Shown: positions 1 through 13,700 of the stretch, piece after piece
How positions within the stretch are numbered: position 1 is the first letter of the stretch
How the letters are laid out: each line of letters starts with the position of its first letter
NCBI GenBank assembly: GCA_019055375.1
Contig: JAHQIW010002140.1
Location: 62,001-126,000 of the forward strand
Length of the DNA: 64,000 nt
Direction of reading: 5' to 3'
DNA from: Parelaphostrongylus tenuis
Taxonomy: Eukaryota > Nematoda > Chromadorea > Rhabditida > Metastrongylidae
Position numbers and translations under genes: made by a program
The notes under the pieces: generated by a model
Told to the model about the DNA's origin: nothing
Database searches by the model: none
The model's input: the letters and a program-made list of their open reading frames with translations, nothing else

Positions 1-189
1 AGCACCATAACACTGCTACAAAGGCGGTAAAATTAGGATTTCTTGCAGATCATATATATATATATATTATCTGTATATGTATAAATATCCAAAAGCTATC
101 GAAGCCATCGATTCAACTGGTTCGTAGCAGACTGAACTCATTGCCGTTGGTTGCTGACAGCTTCTATACTTTATATCGCAGAACATAAC

Positions 190-310
190 ATTAGGTACCA
201 CGGTAGTGCAATGGTTAGTATGCACCCCGATAAGGTTGAACTCGTCATCAGACTCTGAGTTTTCATATCATTAATCATTCCTGGACACAGAGTTACAGCA
301 CCATAATTGT
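190..310 (+). repeat. Family A tRNA-like SINE fragment
   Basis: CACGGTAGTGCAATGGTTAG gives a good A-box. The B-box region is eroded. A tail CACCATAA follows, and the window's first 32 bases (CACCATAACACTGCTACAAA and on) are the tail of another copy, matching 36250-36280. Confidence 0.45.
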
Positions 311-2449
311 TATGGAAGCGTTAGAACGAAGAAATTTTGTAGACGACAATTTACACGAGCACGACTGTAGGATCACTATAACCAACGATTTTATTTACGG
401 AACTTTGTTGAAGAAACCTGAAGAACACTACTATGCTGAGCTTAAAATGGCTCACTCATCTGGCCACAAAATCGATGGGGAACATTAGAGAGAGAGTTTT
501 GAAAAACAGTGAGCAAAATTAACGAATCGAGAGATCGGCTTTCACTAGACATCGACGTGAATAATGGAAACCATCTCATAGAGTATCCTTCGAGAAAAAA
601 AGATGCTTGCTCGGATGAATGAAATGGTTCATATATCTTTTTCAGAAGCGAAGCTTGAGACATCGTCTTCTCTAAAGTCTAGACGTACTATACCATACCA
701 TACCATACCATATCATATCAAATCTAATTATTCAACCAATCTTCCCATGCGCACTAAAAATTTAGTACAAAAAACTAATCAATCGTCCACATTTTATAAA
801 CCACCATTTCGATACTTTCAAATAATAATCATGAGATATCTTTAAATTTGAGCGTGGTCATAATAAAACAATCGAAATAAAAGGTATACTATTATAAAAA
901 TACCACTCAAAAGCAATCGAATGCCTAAAATTGCCGATCTTGTGATTTTTTACCTGACGGCAATTGTGTAAATCGTTCGTCGTCGCTTACCTAATTATGG
1001 GACCCCCGAGAGGATTGGCTAAAGACGAAGGGCTTGCCCGACCGACGAGGCTCCATGACGAAAACGCGTGGTCGGGCTGTACAAGAGCACTTTAACAGAC
1101 CACATGACATATTGGCTCAAGTAATCATGAGATACTTTTATAAGGATGTTATGGATGTGTTGTTAAGCATTCTGAATAAGGAAACTTACGCTGGAAAATC
1201 AGTTTGATACAAGGACCATATCACCTGCATGTCAGACACTCTCCCTTCCATTTATCCATTTCTACATTGTTAAAATGGAACGCAATGCTTCAAAGGTCTT
1301 CGCGCCAATGCTTTTGACTCTTGACTAAGGATTTTGTTATGAATTCAAAGTTGTCACCGTTACGTTTTTTTTGGCTTATATGTACGTAGAAGTGTACTTG
1401 TCCAGCCTTTCGACTTTCTGTCTAGGTGTTCTTATACGCAGCAACAATATCCGATTCAATAATGCATTCATAACCACATTTGTTATTAGAGAGCAGGTGT
1501 AGAGTGTGCGACTGATGCACTGTCCTTCTCTACTGCTAAGACATATCACGTACTTCTATGTTTTCATGAGAACCTGTAAAACATAGGGTTGCGCGTCCTG
1601 ACGCAAGAGAAAGAGACCGAGTTCATCTTGTCACATCAGCGTGACTGCAGTCTTCTACAAAAGGGCACCGTTGCGGACTCTACTACATTGATGCAGTGAT
1701 CTACTCTTCTCGATTTGTCGTCATGCGACGGCTACAAAGATCAACATCGGATAAAGAACAACTGCTGTACACACTCGACTTGGCTCTGATAAAGGCGAAA
1801 TCGTCGAAATGTTAGTCATGATTAAAAAAGCAAAAACATCGTGTTAGCTTATCAGTAAAAGCGGACGACTATGAGTCAAAATTCCGGCGCGGGAATTCTT
1901 GATGGTTTTTGAAGGGTTTATAGAATCCAGGAATGGTACGATGAGGTATGTTTAGGCTTGAAGAAGGAGGAGTTGCTGATTCATCGGACACGGTCTCCAA
2001 GAAGTTACACCAAGAGCACGGAAGTATCCCAAAAAAGAAGAAAAACATCCAATCAACTCAATTATGAATCTGGTTTTGGTTATGATCGAAAAAACCTACA
2101 ATTTTTTATGTGAATTTTGCACATACGGCGTCTTCAGTAATTCTCTTGGCGTGTCTACTTCTTAGCTGGAAAGTTTTTCTATCTGAATGCTTGAAATTGG
2201 GTTTTTTTTCGTAGCCGACAAGTCTGGCACTAAATCTCCGCTCCTAGAACAATGTAAACTTGTTTGACGTTTGAGATCGTGTCAACGATCATGTGAGGAA
2301 CATATTGAGCTGTCCCATAACTTCTTTCGCTTTTCAACACTTTGGTTGATTCAATTGTTATTTATTCAAAAAAAAAAAACTCGTTGATCAACATTCTAAT
2401 TACTATCATAATCAATAATATGGAACCACTTATTGAGTAAGAATGGGAT
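311..2449. other. No gene recognised
   Basis: AT-rich intergenic sequence with only short open frames. Apart from the pentamer repeat at 690, nothing could be assigned. Confidence 0.5.
690..716. repeat. (ACCAT)n microsatellite
   Basis: About five units of TACCA/ACCAT. A similar pentamer context ends the family D SINE tails, so this could be an eroded SINE tail. Confidence 0.6.
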
Positions 2450-3215
2450 GTCCTCTTCTCAGAAAGAACGAAAGTAGCAGCGAAGTCGGTGAGGTCACTT
2501 TTAAGCTGGTTGAGGTCTTCAATTTTCTCGTGGGTGCTGCTTCAGAATGCGTGAGAAAAGTCACTTTGATAAAGTAATATCAAGGCCATACGATGGATGT
2601 GGGACCATAAACCAGCACAGTTTCTCCAAAATATGCAGAGTCGACTTTGCAAAGTGAAAGTAGAGCGCTCTCTGGAGAGGTAAGACAGCGAGTCGTTTCG
2701 CACTTTCTCCCGTAGTGCAGCGGTACTTCTTAGGCTGCTTCCCATAGATATAGGCATTGATTGTGTGCTTGTTGTCAAGTAGTTTCCAAAACAAGATACC
2801 TGCTAATCCCAGAAAACCGGAAGCATAATCATCCAAGTATGAATCTTGGACTTTGGTTGAGCTGGCGGAATTTCGACGCGAGGCAACCAGTAGGCGTGGT
2901 ATGTGTTGTTCTCGTAGCAGACTGAGGACTCATCGAGGTGTCCATCAAGACATGACTGTGCGGTACATTTTTCATCTAGATGGGAAGTGATGGTTTTACG
3001 ACCGTATCCAAGTGTCTGCTTAAGACTCCTGGTACTATCATCTTGCTCCGTTGACTTTGACCCCGTTGACAAAAGAAGTTGACATTGACAGCTCATAACG
3101 CCAAGTGCTTGAATCGGTGACTCACAATGTGGTCGGCAGTAGTGTCTTGCCCAAACGCAGTGTTGAGCTTCTCAGCCGTCTTTCTCACTCTGGTCTCCAA
3201 CTTGTAATTCTAAAG
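2450..3215 (-). pseudogene. Decayed mariner transposase
   Basis: Pieces in two or more frames match mariner transposases in order. They are an N-terminal block TAEKLNTAFGQDTTADHIVSHRF (3110-3180, in pieces), a helix-turn-helix-like LGYGRKTITSHL, WLPRVEIPPAQPK, then INAYIYGKQ, then FMVPHPSYGLDIT and DLNQLKSDLTDF. Frameshifts and stops break it repeatedly. The catalytic positions are altered: the usual DEKW block reads DESS, and the HQDN block reads as HFAK. No intact terminal repeats were seen. It is a dead fossil, best explained as an ancient mariner insertion. Confidence 0.75.
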
Positions 3216-6200
3216 CATGATCGAGCGTAAGTGGCGCTGATCTTATTTGACTTTCACATAATTAGCCCGCGGCGTACATGTTTTTTATAACCTCTGGCGA
3301 AAGCAACTAGAACATTCTCGAGCATACCACAGCGTCATGGTAAAAATCAGATTTGAAGTAGATACAAAAATTGAGCAGAACAAAAGTTTGAAAGAAAAAA
3401 TGGGATAACCCGATGGATAACCTTTATGATAGGATAGAATCCAGAAAGTAAACCGGATTACAGAATATAAATCCAAAAATCAGACCTATGTTTAATCTCC
3501 ACAGATCAATGTTTACGCTCGCAAAATCAGAACAAAGTACGAATCACACAGTGAACACAAACAATTCTACATTTTGCATCGCTATTGCGTATCATAGCAA
3601 TAAGACTGTATTACTGATTCACGCAATAAAGGTCAACCTCAAAGTAGCACTTCGGAGTGTATTGAGCTTAAAATATGTTAGTGCATGATTTAACTAAAAA
3701 AGTGAAACGAGACGCATGAAGTATTCACTGAAAGGAGTAAGCAGGCTGTGTGGGCCACCAACAAGCGATATCATTCACTAGACTGTATTCACAACTCGAA
3801 AGAGATAGCTGCAGAATTCTGATTGTGGAATAGCCCTCAGAAAAGTGTGATCTTAGTGCATGTGTCAAGGAAAACCCATACTAAACGCACAGGTAACAAA
3901 AAAAATACGGATTATTCTTGAGGTAATGGAAAGAGGTTAAATGCGCAGGCAGACGTTCGACCTTGATAGAGAGCTGGCTCTTCGTGTTTATTGTGAGAAC
4001 TTGGTCGTTTTTTCCCGAGGGAAATCACGGGAATCTCAGACGATCTCGATCAACTGTAGCGAGATGAAGACTTGCTTCGCAACGTTGCAAATATTTTCCA
4101 GGAGAAATACGTTGCAATGAAACAAAGTAAAAAAAAATCCCTTTTATTTCTTGCAGATCGCAAGGCTTAATGTCAAAAGACTGTACTCAACACTCAACAA
4201 GCATAATCCTTCCAGATACACGCCTGCAATAGTCACTTTTGTGGCTTAAAAATTAAAAGAATTATGTTGGAATTATTCTCAAATTCTAAAAATGGGGAAT
4301 TGATTTGTCATTATTACACTTCGGATGGAGTTAAGCACTTTGACTTCTTGCTTCACTGCCTTGCAAATGTATTCTTTAAAAGAGTTCAGGTCTGATAGCA
4401 GCATCACATGCTGTCTTTTGTTCTTGATACCGCTGTGGATACTGTTGAATTGCGACAAATTTTGTCATTTTCTCTTCACGTCATCATCATAGATACTACA
4501 GTCCTTGTAGATCTGGGAGGGGAGGCTTATCAACCCTTTGACAAGCATTCTTCCATGACAGCCATAGCTGCTGTGTCCATTCGATTAAAAACGCTACAGC
4601 ATGACGGATACCATCTCCACAAAAGAATGGTGAAATCAAGGTATACGTTGGAAGTTATAAGCATAAAGCGTAATTTTGTGTGATATGAATAGTCGTATAA
4701 TTATGATTGGTATTAGATAGTTTCAGGATCGTTTTCTTTTGCTTCCTTTCCTGATGGGACCGGATCTTATGCGCGTATACAAATTTTACGTATAATATGT
4801 CACAGTACCATACTGCATTTCAACTCTTTTTTTTTACAGCCTCGTCTTTTTCACGGCTGGGTACAATGTGAAATGCACAGCATTGCATTTGTATTGCACA
4901 TTGTATGTTGTCGCGAAAAAGAATCGACAGTGAATGAAAGTTAAGATTATGTGATTCCGACTACAGTTCTATTAAAACATGACTGGAAGGCAGAACAAGG
5001 GTCTTGGTGACGAGTGGCGAACGCGTGAGACTCCACAACGGGCAATTGCGGATACGAAGTGCAAGTGACGCCTGGTCTTTTGCTCGTATTTCAGCATTCT
5101 TGAAGTTACATTATAAGAAACTGAGCATCTCAAGTTCTTGAATTTCGCTGATATTTCCTCTGGTATGACGAACGTTGGATAAGCATTGATTCTACGAAGC
5201 AGGGCTATAACAACATTTCACCGACGAAACAATCAAAAGTACGAAACAGTTGTCTCAAATTCGATCTAATTTGTATAAGCAGACTCACTACCTCTGCATT
5301 TTTTACTCAATAGATCGTTTTCATCGATCATTTTACCGATAAGAGGGCAATTTTCACATTTTACACTGATATTCGCAAAGCATGTGGAAGCAGAGTAGAA
5401 TTATAAGCGAAATCGCTACTTTTTGAACACCTTATCAAGAGCTAGGTGCTTTGAGAGACGCGGGACGCATCTGCTAAATGCGTAGCAACCAAAGGTATAC
5501 GAAAAATAAAGGAATCTCCCTTGTTCTCTACCCAGCTATTATCCTACCAACAAAAAGTCGTAATAGAACAAAGAAGGACGAAGACCACACATTAGCTGCC
5601 TATACAGAAGCGGAAGTTTCAATAGACAATAGACTAGTTGTTGACAGCCCGGTAATTTCAGATTGCTAACATTCCATTGAAGTCACCACCACTATCGAAG
5701 CATGTTTTGTGGCGGCGAAACATAACATAATTACTGAATAATGGCTAGTCAGCGTTTCGCTATTCAAGAAACAGTGCTTTTTTAGACATATGTTAAGTCT
5801 CTGCAGGATTGCGCTTTGTACTGTTTATTAGTAAAACTGAGTTTACAGAGGAAATTAGAGCTTTTATCAGATGCCCTTTTATGTTTACGGGAATAACTTG
5901 CTCTCTGCCGTTCTGCTGTCGAGATCTTAAGTCAGCGCTTCTTGATATAATGTCAAGCAGTTTTGCTTACAACTTATGCTACCTCCTTTAATCTCTAAAT
6001 ATTCATGTAGGTAGCATCACAGAAAACGTAAGGCAACCCTTCTAGTTCTCAGCATTCTCATGGAGTACTGACAACATATACAACATATAAGAATTACGAA
6101 AAATTTACAAATAGATTTCACGTCCACTAGCACAACTAAAAATCTGCTCAAAAGCAAAAGAAACAAGAAGTTTCTAAGTTTCAAGTCACTCTATTGTTGA

Positions 6201-6589
6201 AAGAAGAATGCAATCACTAAGGGGAAGGTAGATGGCTTGACTGTACCATTATGGTTTCAGGTCATCTATCATCGTCATCAACGTCGATGCAAAGCTCAAA
6301 GCAATCTCTCTTTTGTTTTCAAAAAATCATTTACGTTTGCCATTCCTATTGATGCAGCAGGTAAGGTTTAGAAGCGATGCTCTTCTTATGAAGTAGCTTC
6401 AGTACATGCCAAATTTCTTGAGCATCTTTTCAGTGTTAAGAGCAGTCCACAGCAAAGAGTGAGAAAAGGTATAAATTGTAGGGTTCTTTTCCGTTATCGG
6501 GGGACAAATAAAGAAGTAACGCTTCTTGATGGACAAGAAGTTTCATAGTGTTAGCATTCATTCAAAAGCTTGAATCCCTGACTAGAGTG
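3216..6589. other. No gene recognised
   Basis: Short open frames only (up to 91 codons at 4408, plus strand) without splice-linked partners or known motifs. Confidence 0.5.
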
Positions 6590-7350
6590 GTACATGACTG
6601 CTTTTTCAAAACACTCTTTTATAACGCTATAAAATTCAAAATAAAATCAAATTCCACATGACCACGACTCTCTTTTTCTTATTTCGCTGCAGACAAATTC
6701 TTTCTTAGACTGTTAGTAATGCCTCGATAGCACAAGTCTCGAACTCAAAAATGTGTTTATTTTTTGGGAAAGACCCTTAATTAGCGCTATAGGAGAGAGA
6801 AAACACTTGTGTTTTACACCTTGCCGGACAGAGCTCTTTCTTTAGACTATTAGTAATCATTCGATAGTGCAAGATTCAAAGATTCCAACGCTGCGCTTAT
6901 TTTCTGTAAAGGCTGTTACTCTGCAATGTAACAGGGAAAATGAGATTGACTCACATTCGCGATCATGTGTTCTTTGGCTAATTCACGGGCCGCAGGTGAG
7001 GCGACAAAGAAGCCGGCGCGATGAGCGATCGATTTTCTCACATACAAGGGCGATGCTTGTTATTTAACTAGAAATTGCTTCTCCGCTTTGTAAGTAACTC
7101 CAGATTGAACATCTGACTTTAATACTACAACATTTTTTCTACACGTTCATGTGCTTTCCGTTCATCCAGCAAAGTAATACTTAAATTGCGCAGCCCATGT
7201 AAAACATAATTTTTTGAATTTTACAGTGTTACAAAAGGATTTTTTCGAAAAACTGGCCCACGTACAGCTTTAGCCAGAATTCAAGCTCGAATGATGACTA
7301 ACACTCTTGTGAAATTACTTGTACAGCGAATGGGGTCGAATATCCATTTG
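6590..7350. repeat. Fold-back element (family G), older copy
   Basis: TTTCTTTAGACTATTAGTAA, ATTCGATAGTGCAAG and the GATTGACTCACATTCGCGAT block match the copy in Aurora intron 3. A right-end block near 7200-7300 (TTTTTGAATTTTACAGTGTT, AGCTCGAATGATGACTAAC) is inverted. The block near 6680 and again at 6830 is duplicated inside the copy. Confidence 0.5.
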
Positions 7351-7853
7351 TTCCTTTATAACGGAGAAGATGCAAATGTAGATTACTGAACAAAGCTGAG
7401 GTTGACAGAAAGTTAGTCATGAGAATTTCTAGTCATATGCCAGTTATTGATTATAGACTTGACACGGATAGACTTCCATTACCTAAGGCGGCGATTCAGA
7501 GCTATTTTGAGCATCCAAAACTAAAGCAGAAATTGCCAGCTTCATTCAAAAATTGATCGTCTTCGGCAAAGATGGGTCTAGGTCCTATTTGGTGAGAAGA
7601 TCACATTGTGACCTTCTCGGTAAAAATTTGAATCTGTGCAAAAAGTCTTGGAACGTTTAACACCTGTGAAACTTTTAGTGAATAAGCACCATACAACCTC
7701 AGACTCTTCACGACGTCAAGAGGGCGAATTGCAAGTACAAAAAAGAATTCATAGCATAAGTGTTTTCAATGATTACCACTGATGACATTATTATCCAGAA
7801 AATGATAAAAAGTGATTTGTTTGAAATCTACGGTCAAGAAATCATGGCGGTGC

Positions 7854-7925
7854 GGGATGCGCATTGGTAAGAGCGTAGTTCAATAATACGAGCAAGGTCA
7901 TTAGTTCAACCCCGCTCGTGTCAAC
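7854..7925 (+). repeat. tRNA-like SINE head
   Basis: GATGCGCATTGGTAAGAGCG (A-box-like) and TTAGTTCAACCCCGC (B-box-like) are correctly spaced. The anticodon arm does not form, so this is a SINE or a tRNA pseudogene. Confidence 0.4.
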
Positions 7926-10401
7926 AAAGCTCCGAATCGCTACCGGGTCGGCAAATAGGTGCGCGGATTAACTCAGAAAAGCCACCTCTGTTCCACAAGG
8001 GCCATAGACAGCTCGTGGTGGAGACTTAGCAATACAATTGATTCAGCACATTTAATCAAAGAAAATCAGAAAAAATCTTTTGAGCCATTATTCAAGGTGA
8101 TCCAAAAGAAAGCCAAATTCTCGCGCACCAACCGAAGCTCCATTCAAATGTGGAGATTTTTGTGCATGCCGATGGTAGAAAGCGAAACTAACGATGAAAA
8201 TGTTCTGACACGCATAATACGCGATGCTGGGTCATGTAAATAAAAATGTACCAACAACCAAAAATCATTTGAATGCTTTAAAGGTCGTCGATCACGACGC
8301 TGTGTGCTTTGTTGTGCCGTTATTCTTGCTTCCACCCTATGACGATCTTTCAACGCTCGAAAATGTCTCTTGGCACCTCTACGAGAATAATAGGCTGTAT
8401 ATTTCCTTGTTCTACAAGCAATTTAAAATGATTATCTCTCTTTTCGAACCAAGAGTGTACAATTTCCCTGATCGTATAGAGTCGAAATCAAGACAGAAAA
8501 GACGGAAGAAATTGAGAGTGGGAGAAATTATTTTGAAATCTGCCTTTATAGGTTAGATACCACTTTAGACTCTATTAGAAGGCTTAAACAACGACGAAAA
8601 GTTATGTAAGCATTTACAGTATAATGTCAGAAAACCAAACCAATGAAAAGAATAAAAAGGCGAACCAGAAAAAAAACGAAGGTGGATTAATACGTCAAAT
8701 CAGTCCAAAAAGTAATATTAAAGAGATAAGTGCATGAAGATGGAAAATGTAAATGGCTCCTATTTTTTAAAGTGGCTTTTAAAGGTTATAGATGGTAAAG
8801 GAAACGGTACTACCAGATAGAATAGAGAAGAGTGCTAGATCTAATAGCAGTTCAGTACCCTCTTTTCACTATGGAAAAAAGTCCCTTAAAGTGAGAAATG
8901 ATTTTCTTCGACTTCACGACCATTAAGCAACAAACAGTCGTTAATCTATGCCTCAATATGGTTGGAGTTGAAGAGAAGCGACTGCTGTCAGCAAAAAGAA
9001 CACTCGAGATGGCATATCGATTCCGACAAAGATGCCAGAATGAGTAATCTCTTAAGTAAGAAACTCTTATCAACAATTCTCAGTTCAACAATCCGATACG
9101 ACTAGGACTAGACCTAAACTATTCATCTTCAACAGATACTTCGAGCTCGATGGCGGCTTTCATAACCGGAAGCACAGTATCAACGAGCTCACATTTTGCG
9201 TATTTCGTTATCGAAAATCAAACTCGAATTTCTTTGTACGTTGCTTTTCCAGCTGACAAATCCGATTTAGCACTTTGGTATGAAGCCAAACTGCAACACT
9301 GACAGATTTGAAGCAGTGCACCAAGAAATTATATATGGCCAAATTAGAAGAAAGAATCCGAACGGATTAAAGCATCAGACGTACTTTCTGGAACGAAACA
9401 CATAGCCTTCACTTTAGTAAGTGTGACTATAAATTCATATTGTTAAGCTGGAAACATTGAATCCTCCATCGATCAATGAAGTGAAGGCTAAAACATCCTA
9501 ACCACTAACAATTTTTTCAATAGTATACTAAAACTTTTTTATGACTACTCAGCGCGGAAACTAGGATTTTTGGCGCTTTCATAATTCAAAATGATACCAT
9601 CTTATTCAAAGTCACCCCAAATGTTGATAGTTCTGCTTTAACTTCCAGTTTTTAGGGATCACCATATGAAAACGGGTGAATGTGAGTTCTTCGCAGGGAA
9701 GAGTTGGTTAGGTACACATTAACCTTGCCCCATTGCAACCGGTAGTCGCTTGAGCTGCAGTGATATACAGAAATCAAAGCAGCGTTGTATTGAGAAATTG
9801 CATGCATTTTGGAACTTTATACCAATTCGATAAGCCTTGCTAATGTCTTATCTAAAGGAAAACGATGGAAGAGTAACTTCGATCGTTAGCACATCAATAG
9901 CAGACTTCATAACGAAGAATCGATTATTGAACGATTTGAAAAATGCAGCTTTTAGAACGAAGGCGTCTAAAATTACATAGAGCCCATCCAAGGATATTTA
10001 CACATCTCTTTAAACAATAAAATTCCTAGATTTGAGCATATTGACAAGGAATATGAAACCACGTGTTTTGGCAGTTTACCAGAGCCTTCCAAATATTCGA
10101 GCATAAAAACCATAAGTGCTAATACCTGAGGATGAAAACCATAAATACGCGAATGTCGCGATGGAATGGTAAAATATGTGGATAAATATTTGTGATATCC
10201 TTTTCTTAGTTATGAAGAACCAACTCATTGGCAAAGAAGGTAGCCTCAGCATGCTTTTTTTTACTACAATGAGTACGACGAGAAAAGTAGCTGTATGTGC
10301 TTATTTGAAGTCACGTAGCAACAACTATTACGAAATAAAACCTTTTAGTCGGCTATTTTGAGACTTCGCTTAAAAACACTATTATCTGAGAACATTGATT
10401 A
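7926..10401. other. No gene recognised
   Basis: Two overlapping plus-strand open frames at 7959-8243 and 8224-8556 (94 and 110 codons) have no recognised motif and are of a length expected by chance at this base composition. Confidence 0.45.
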
Positions 10402-10716
10402 GAGCCTTTCATGAGGTCTGTTACAGCAGTTACAAAAAACTAGACACTCAAAATAGTCGGTTGAAAGGTTTTCTTTCATATGCCCACTTAGCAGCCATGC
10501 GCCATGCAATCGACGATCAATCACTCTGAAAGAACTCTACGGTGATTGTTTTATCGTAAATCGAAAGTAGAAAGTCTGTCGTCGATTCCTCTATATAGGT
10601 GATATACCCCCAAGGAACTGACTCGACGAAAAGACACCGTGCTACTGATGAGAATGGTAAATCGAAACACGTGTTTAGCACATTATAATTCTCGTAGCAG
10701 ACCTCATGAAAGGCTC
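10402..10716. mobile_element. Short element with 19-bp terminal inverted repeats and a hammerhead motif
   Basis: A perfect 19-bp inverted repeat (10402-10420 and 10698-10716, GAGCCTTTCATGAGGTCTG) bounds 315 bp with no coding potential. A hammerhead motif lies near the right end. Related ends occur at about 26190, 49375 and 51260. No clear target duplication was seen. Confidence 0.5.
10639..10681 (+). ncRNA. Hammerhead ribozyme, near-intact
   Basis: GTGCTA (10639-10644) pairs perfectly with TAGCAC (10676-10681). CTGATGA (10645-10651), GAAA (10664-10667), CACGTG (10668-10673) and the GTT cleavage triplet are in the right order. Helix II (10652-10663) can form only about two base pairs, so activity is doubtful. 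Confidence 0.55.
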
Positions 10717-13700
10717 AAATTATATTATCAGATTTTGGATTAGTTGTAAAAAGGGTGCACGAGATAATGCTCTCAGAATACCTTCGTTATGAAGTGTTTT
10801 TGATAATATTCAAATGAATTAATATTGAAATAACTGAATCTTAATCGAATAAATGTAGAGAATTTGAGGCTTCAAAGAAACACCTGTGCTAGATATCTTC
10901 AAAAATAAAGTCTAAATTGAGCACACTAGGTTGTACGGTTATCATTTGTAGAAGTATAACAATACAAAAAACCAAATAATATTTTCCATGACTAAAATAT
11001 ACTTGTTTCATTTCGCAGTAATACTGCAGTGATTTTCAAGCAGATACTGTTAGAATATGGAGATTATTCAAGATGGTGAAAGTGTCTCTTGCTAGAGTCG
11101 ATAAGAATTGAGTGCGATGGAGGAGGTTGTCGGCTGGCGACGAGGCTCACCTTCCTAGGGGACTGCGGCGACTGTAGGTGGAGACTGAGGCGTCCTGCCT
11201 TGCCAGCTGGTTCCTCTCCTCGCGGGCCTCATCTCCCATCGTCGTCTTCGCCCTTACATCCTAAATCGCAATCGTTTGTTTTTTTCTTCAGTTCCACCCT
11301 CAAGTTAATTTCCTAAGTACGCTAAAGTTCGAACAAATTTTCGTAATCATGAGATTGCATATTGATGGGCAAAGATAACATGTGAAGAACTGTTCTGCTT
11401 TCTTCTTCCAATGATTAAGTTACTTCAGAAAATTTTGGTTTTTCTATTTTGTGACTTCTGTGAAGTTAACGCATGGCTTTATTGAGAGCATATTGATAGC
11501 TCGCCATTCCCTATCTTCTGTTAAAGCAATTTTCACTTTGGTCAGAAAAATTATTGAAGAAACACACTCGTTTAGCACATTCCGCTCGGCCAAAAGGAGC
11601 TTTGATTAGAACGTGAAGTCTATGTTCACCAAAACTAGTCTGTATTTTTTGTGAGGACCTAAGAAAAGTGGGATCACTGGGCTTTCCGAGACTGTCGTTC
11701 TATTGCTTAGTTATCAGAAATGTACGAAGGAAAAAAAAGGAAAATACAGGCCACAAAAAGGGTTAATCTACCGATGCATTTGAACGACGGCTTAGTCGTG
11801 TTTTAACATTATAGTGCCGATACCAGGCCAAATGTGTTAATGCATAATAAATGTGATATTGAATGAACAGGTGGTTTCATGCGTACTTTGCACAGATTCC
11901 ATAAATAACATGTAAATCAAAGACGAAAATTCGTACAGTTAACTTTTTCTGATATATATGTTTGAGCATCAACCTATAAAAAAAGGATCCGGCAAAGTAT
12001 AGAATTTTCCTCTCATAGTCCCACTCCTATCATGTTGCTAGGAAGTTTCGCACAATTGATCACTTTCAATGGCAATCGGTCTTAGAGCTTTCGAAAACAG
12101 AATTATGACTTCAAAAGTCTCACTGAGGATGGTGCTAATTGCTGAGAGCTACTTGAATGACAGTAAGTTGAGGTGAACTGACTTTGATCAGTGGTCTCCT
12201 GGTAATCTTCAACTCAGCAGCGGCCAGTTCAGATGCGTAATAAGACCGAGTTTCTAACGAAACACCCGAATTTCCCGCCGTTGCTGAGACTGCTGCAAAA
12301 TAGAATTTTATTTCATAAGTAAAAAGAACTTATTTTCAGCCGTGAATAGATGAATCGTGATCTAAACTCATGACCACATTGGATACTTTTATGAGAAAGA
12401 TGAAAAATGAGAAGGACAGATTAAACGCGAGCTGGTAAAAAAAAGTAAAGATGATTTTGGTTATCGATAAGAAACGACATCGATATTGAAGAAAATTTTT
12501 CTGGGTGCTAAGTTGGATAATAGTCTGAGAGCGACACCTATGCCATAACAGAGCTCAATGAGCGACTCGCGGACATCGCTTTTTTGAACACACAAAAAAT
12601 ACAGGGTGTCGCATGCACGTCCTTTAATTTCAATGAGCAACTCTGGCACATGACATGGACAAGTGAAAGCTTCGCTGGCGCACTAAAAATAGAGTAAAAA
12701 TGACCAACGGGATTACAGGCGGAGCGAATGCCATCTACATAAGCGTGAAAAGGTTTGAAAAAAAGAGACATTTTCAATGATAAGTTACTGGCTTTCCGTA
12801 AACTTTGGCAGCTTCTGAAAATATACACCAACCAGATAGAATACCTTAGTCTTCTTGTTACTTAATGATGCGACAAGATCTTTTTTCATAATTTCACTGG
12901 CCATCAGAGGCATGGAAACTTTTAGTGTCGAAGGATAAAGAAAATCAAAGAAAATGAAAGTATGTACGATATGTCGGTCATAAGTGCGATCTACAGGCAT
13001 TTAATCTTATTTCTAATTTCCAAGAGCTTCTACAAGCTATACACCAATTTCACATCCAGAAATTTACCATTCCGCAATATTGGTCGATGCAAACAGAGTT
13101 GAAAAAATGATAGCATCTATAAGTATTTTGTATTTACTCGCAAAATTTCGCAAGAAAACTGGAATGGAATGGGATGGGAGTGCTAGTCGATGGTTGGGAG
13201 CCATCTACAATTTTATGGTGACACTGTGTCCATGAGTAAGCGTTAAGCAGACGGCTAACATTCGGCTACAGCGCTCATGGAAAAGTGGGCTCTTATCTGA
13301 ATTGTAAAAGAAACAACGTTGACGGCAAACGACTTGTTCTTGATACCACATTAATGCATAGCAGCTTGAAAGTGCTTAATCTGTTCTAGGATTTCGATGT
13401 CGTCACAATAAGCGCACGACAGGAAAACACTGACCAAGTTGACCAATGCTCAGACCTCCATGAAATGTTAGAAGAAAATATGATGTTGTTCGAATTCTTC
13501 AAACAAACAAAGCAAATTAAGTAATTTTGTATGGGAACGCGGCAGAGGCCACTACTTTGTTGGTGCTCTTTTGAGTAACTCGAAGATCAGCAGACGAAAA
13601 GACGACTGCCGATGAGTGATTTCCAAAACAGCTTTAGCCAACTTTGTCAAAAATAATACCAAGTTTTCAAGCTGACTATGATAAGTTTGAATTTGTTGTG

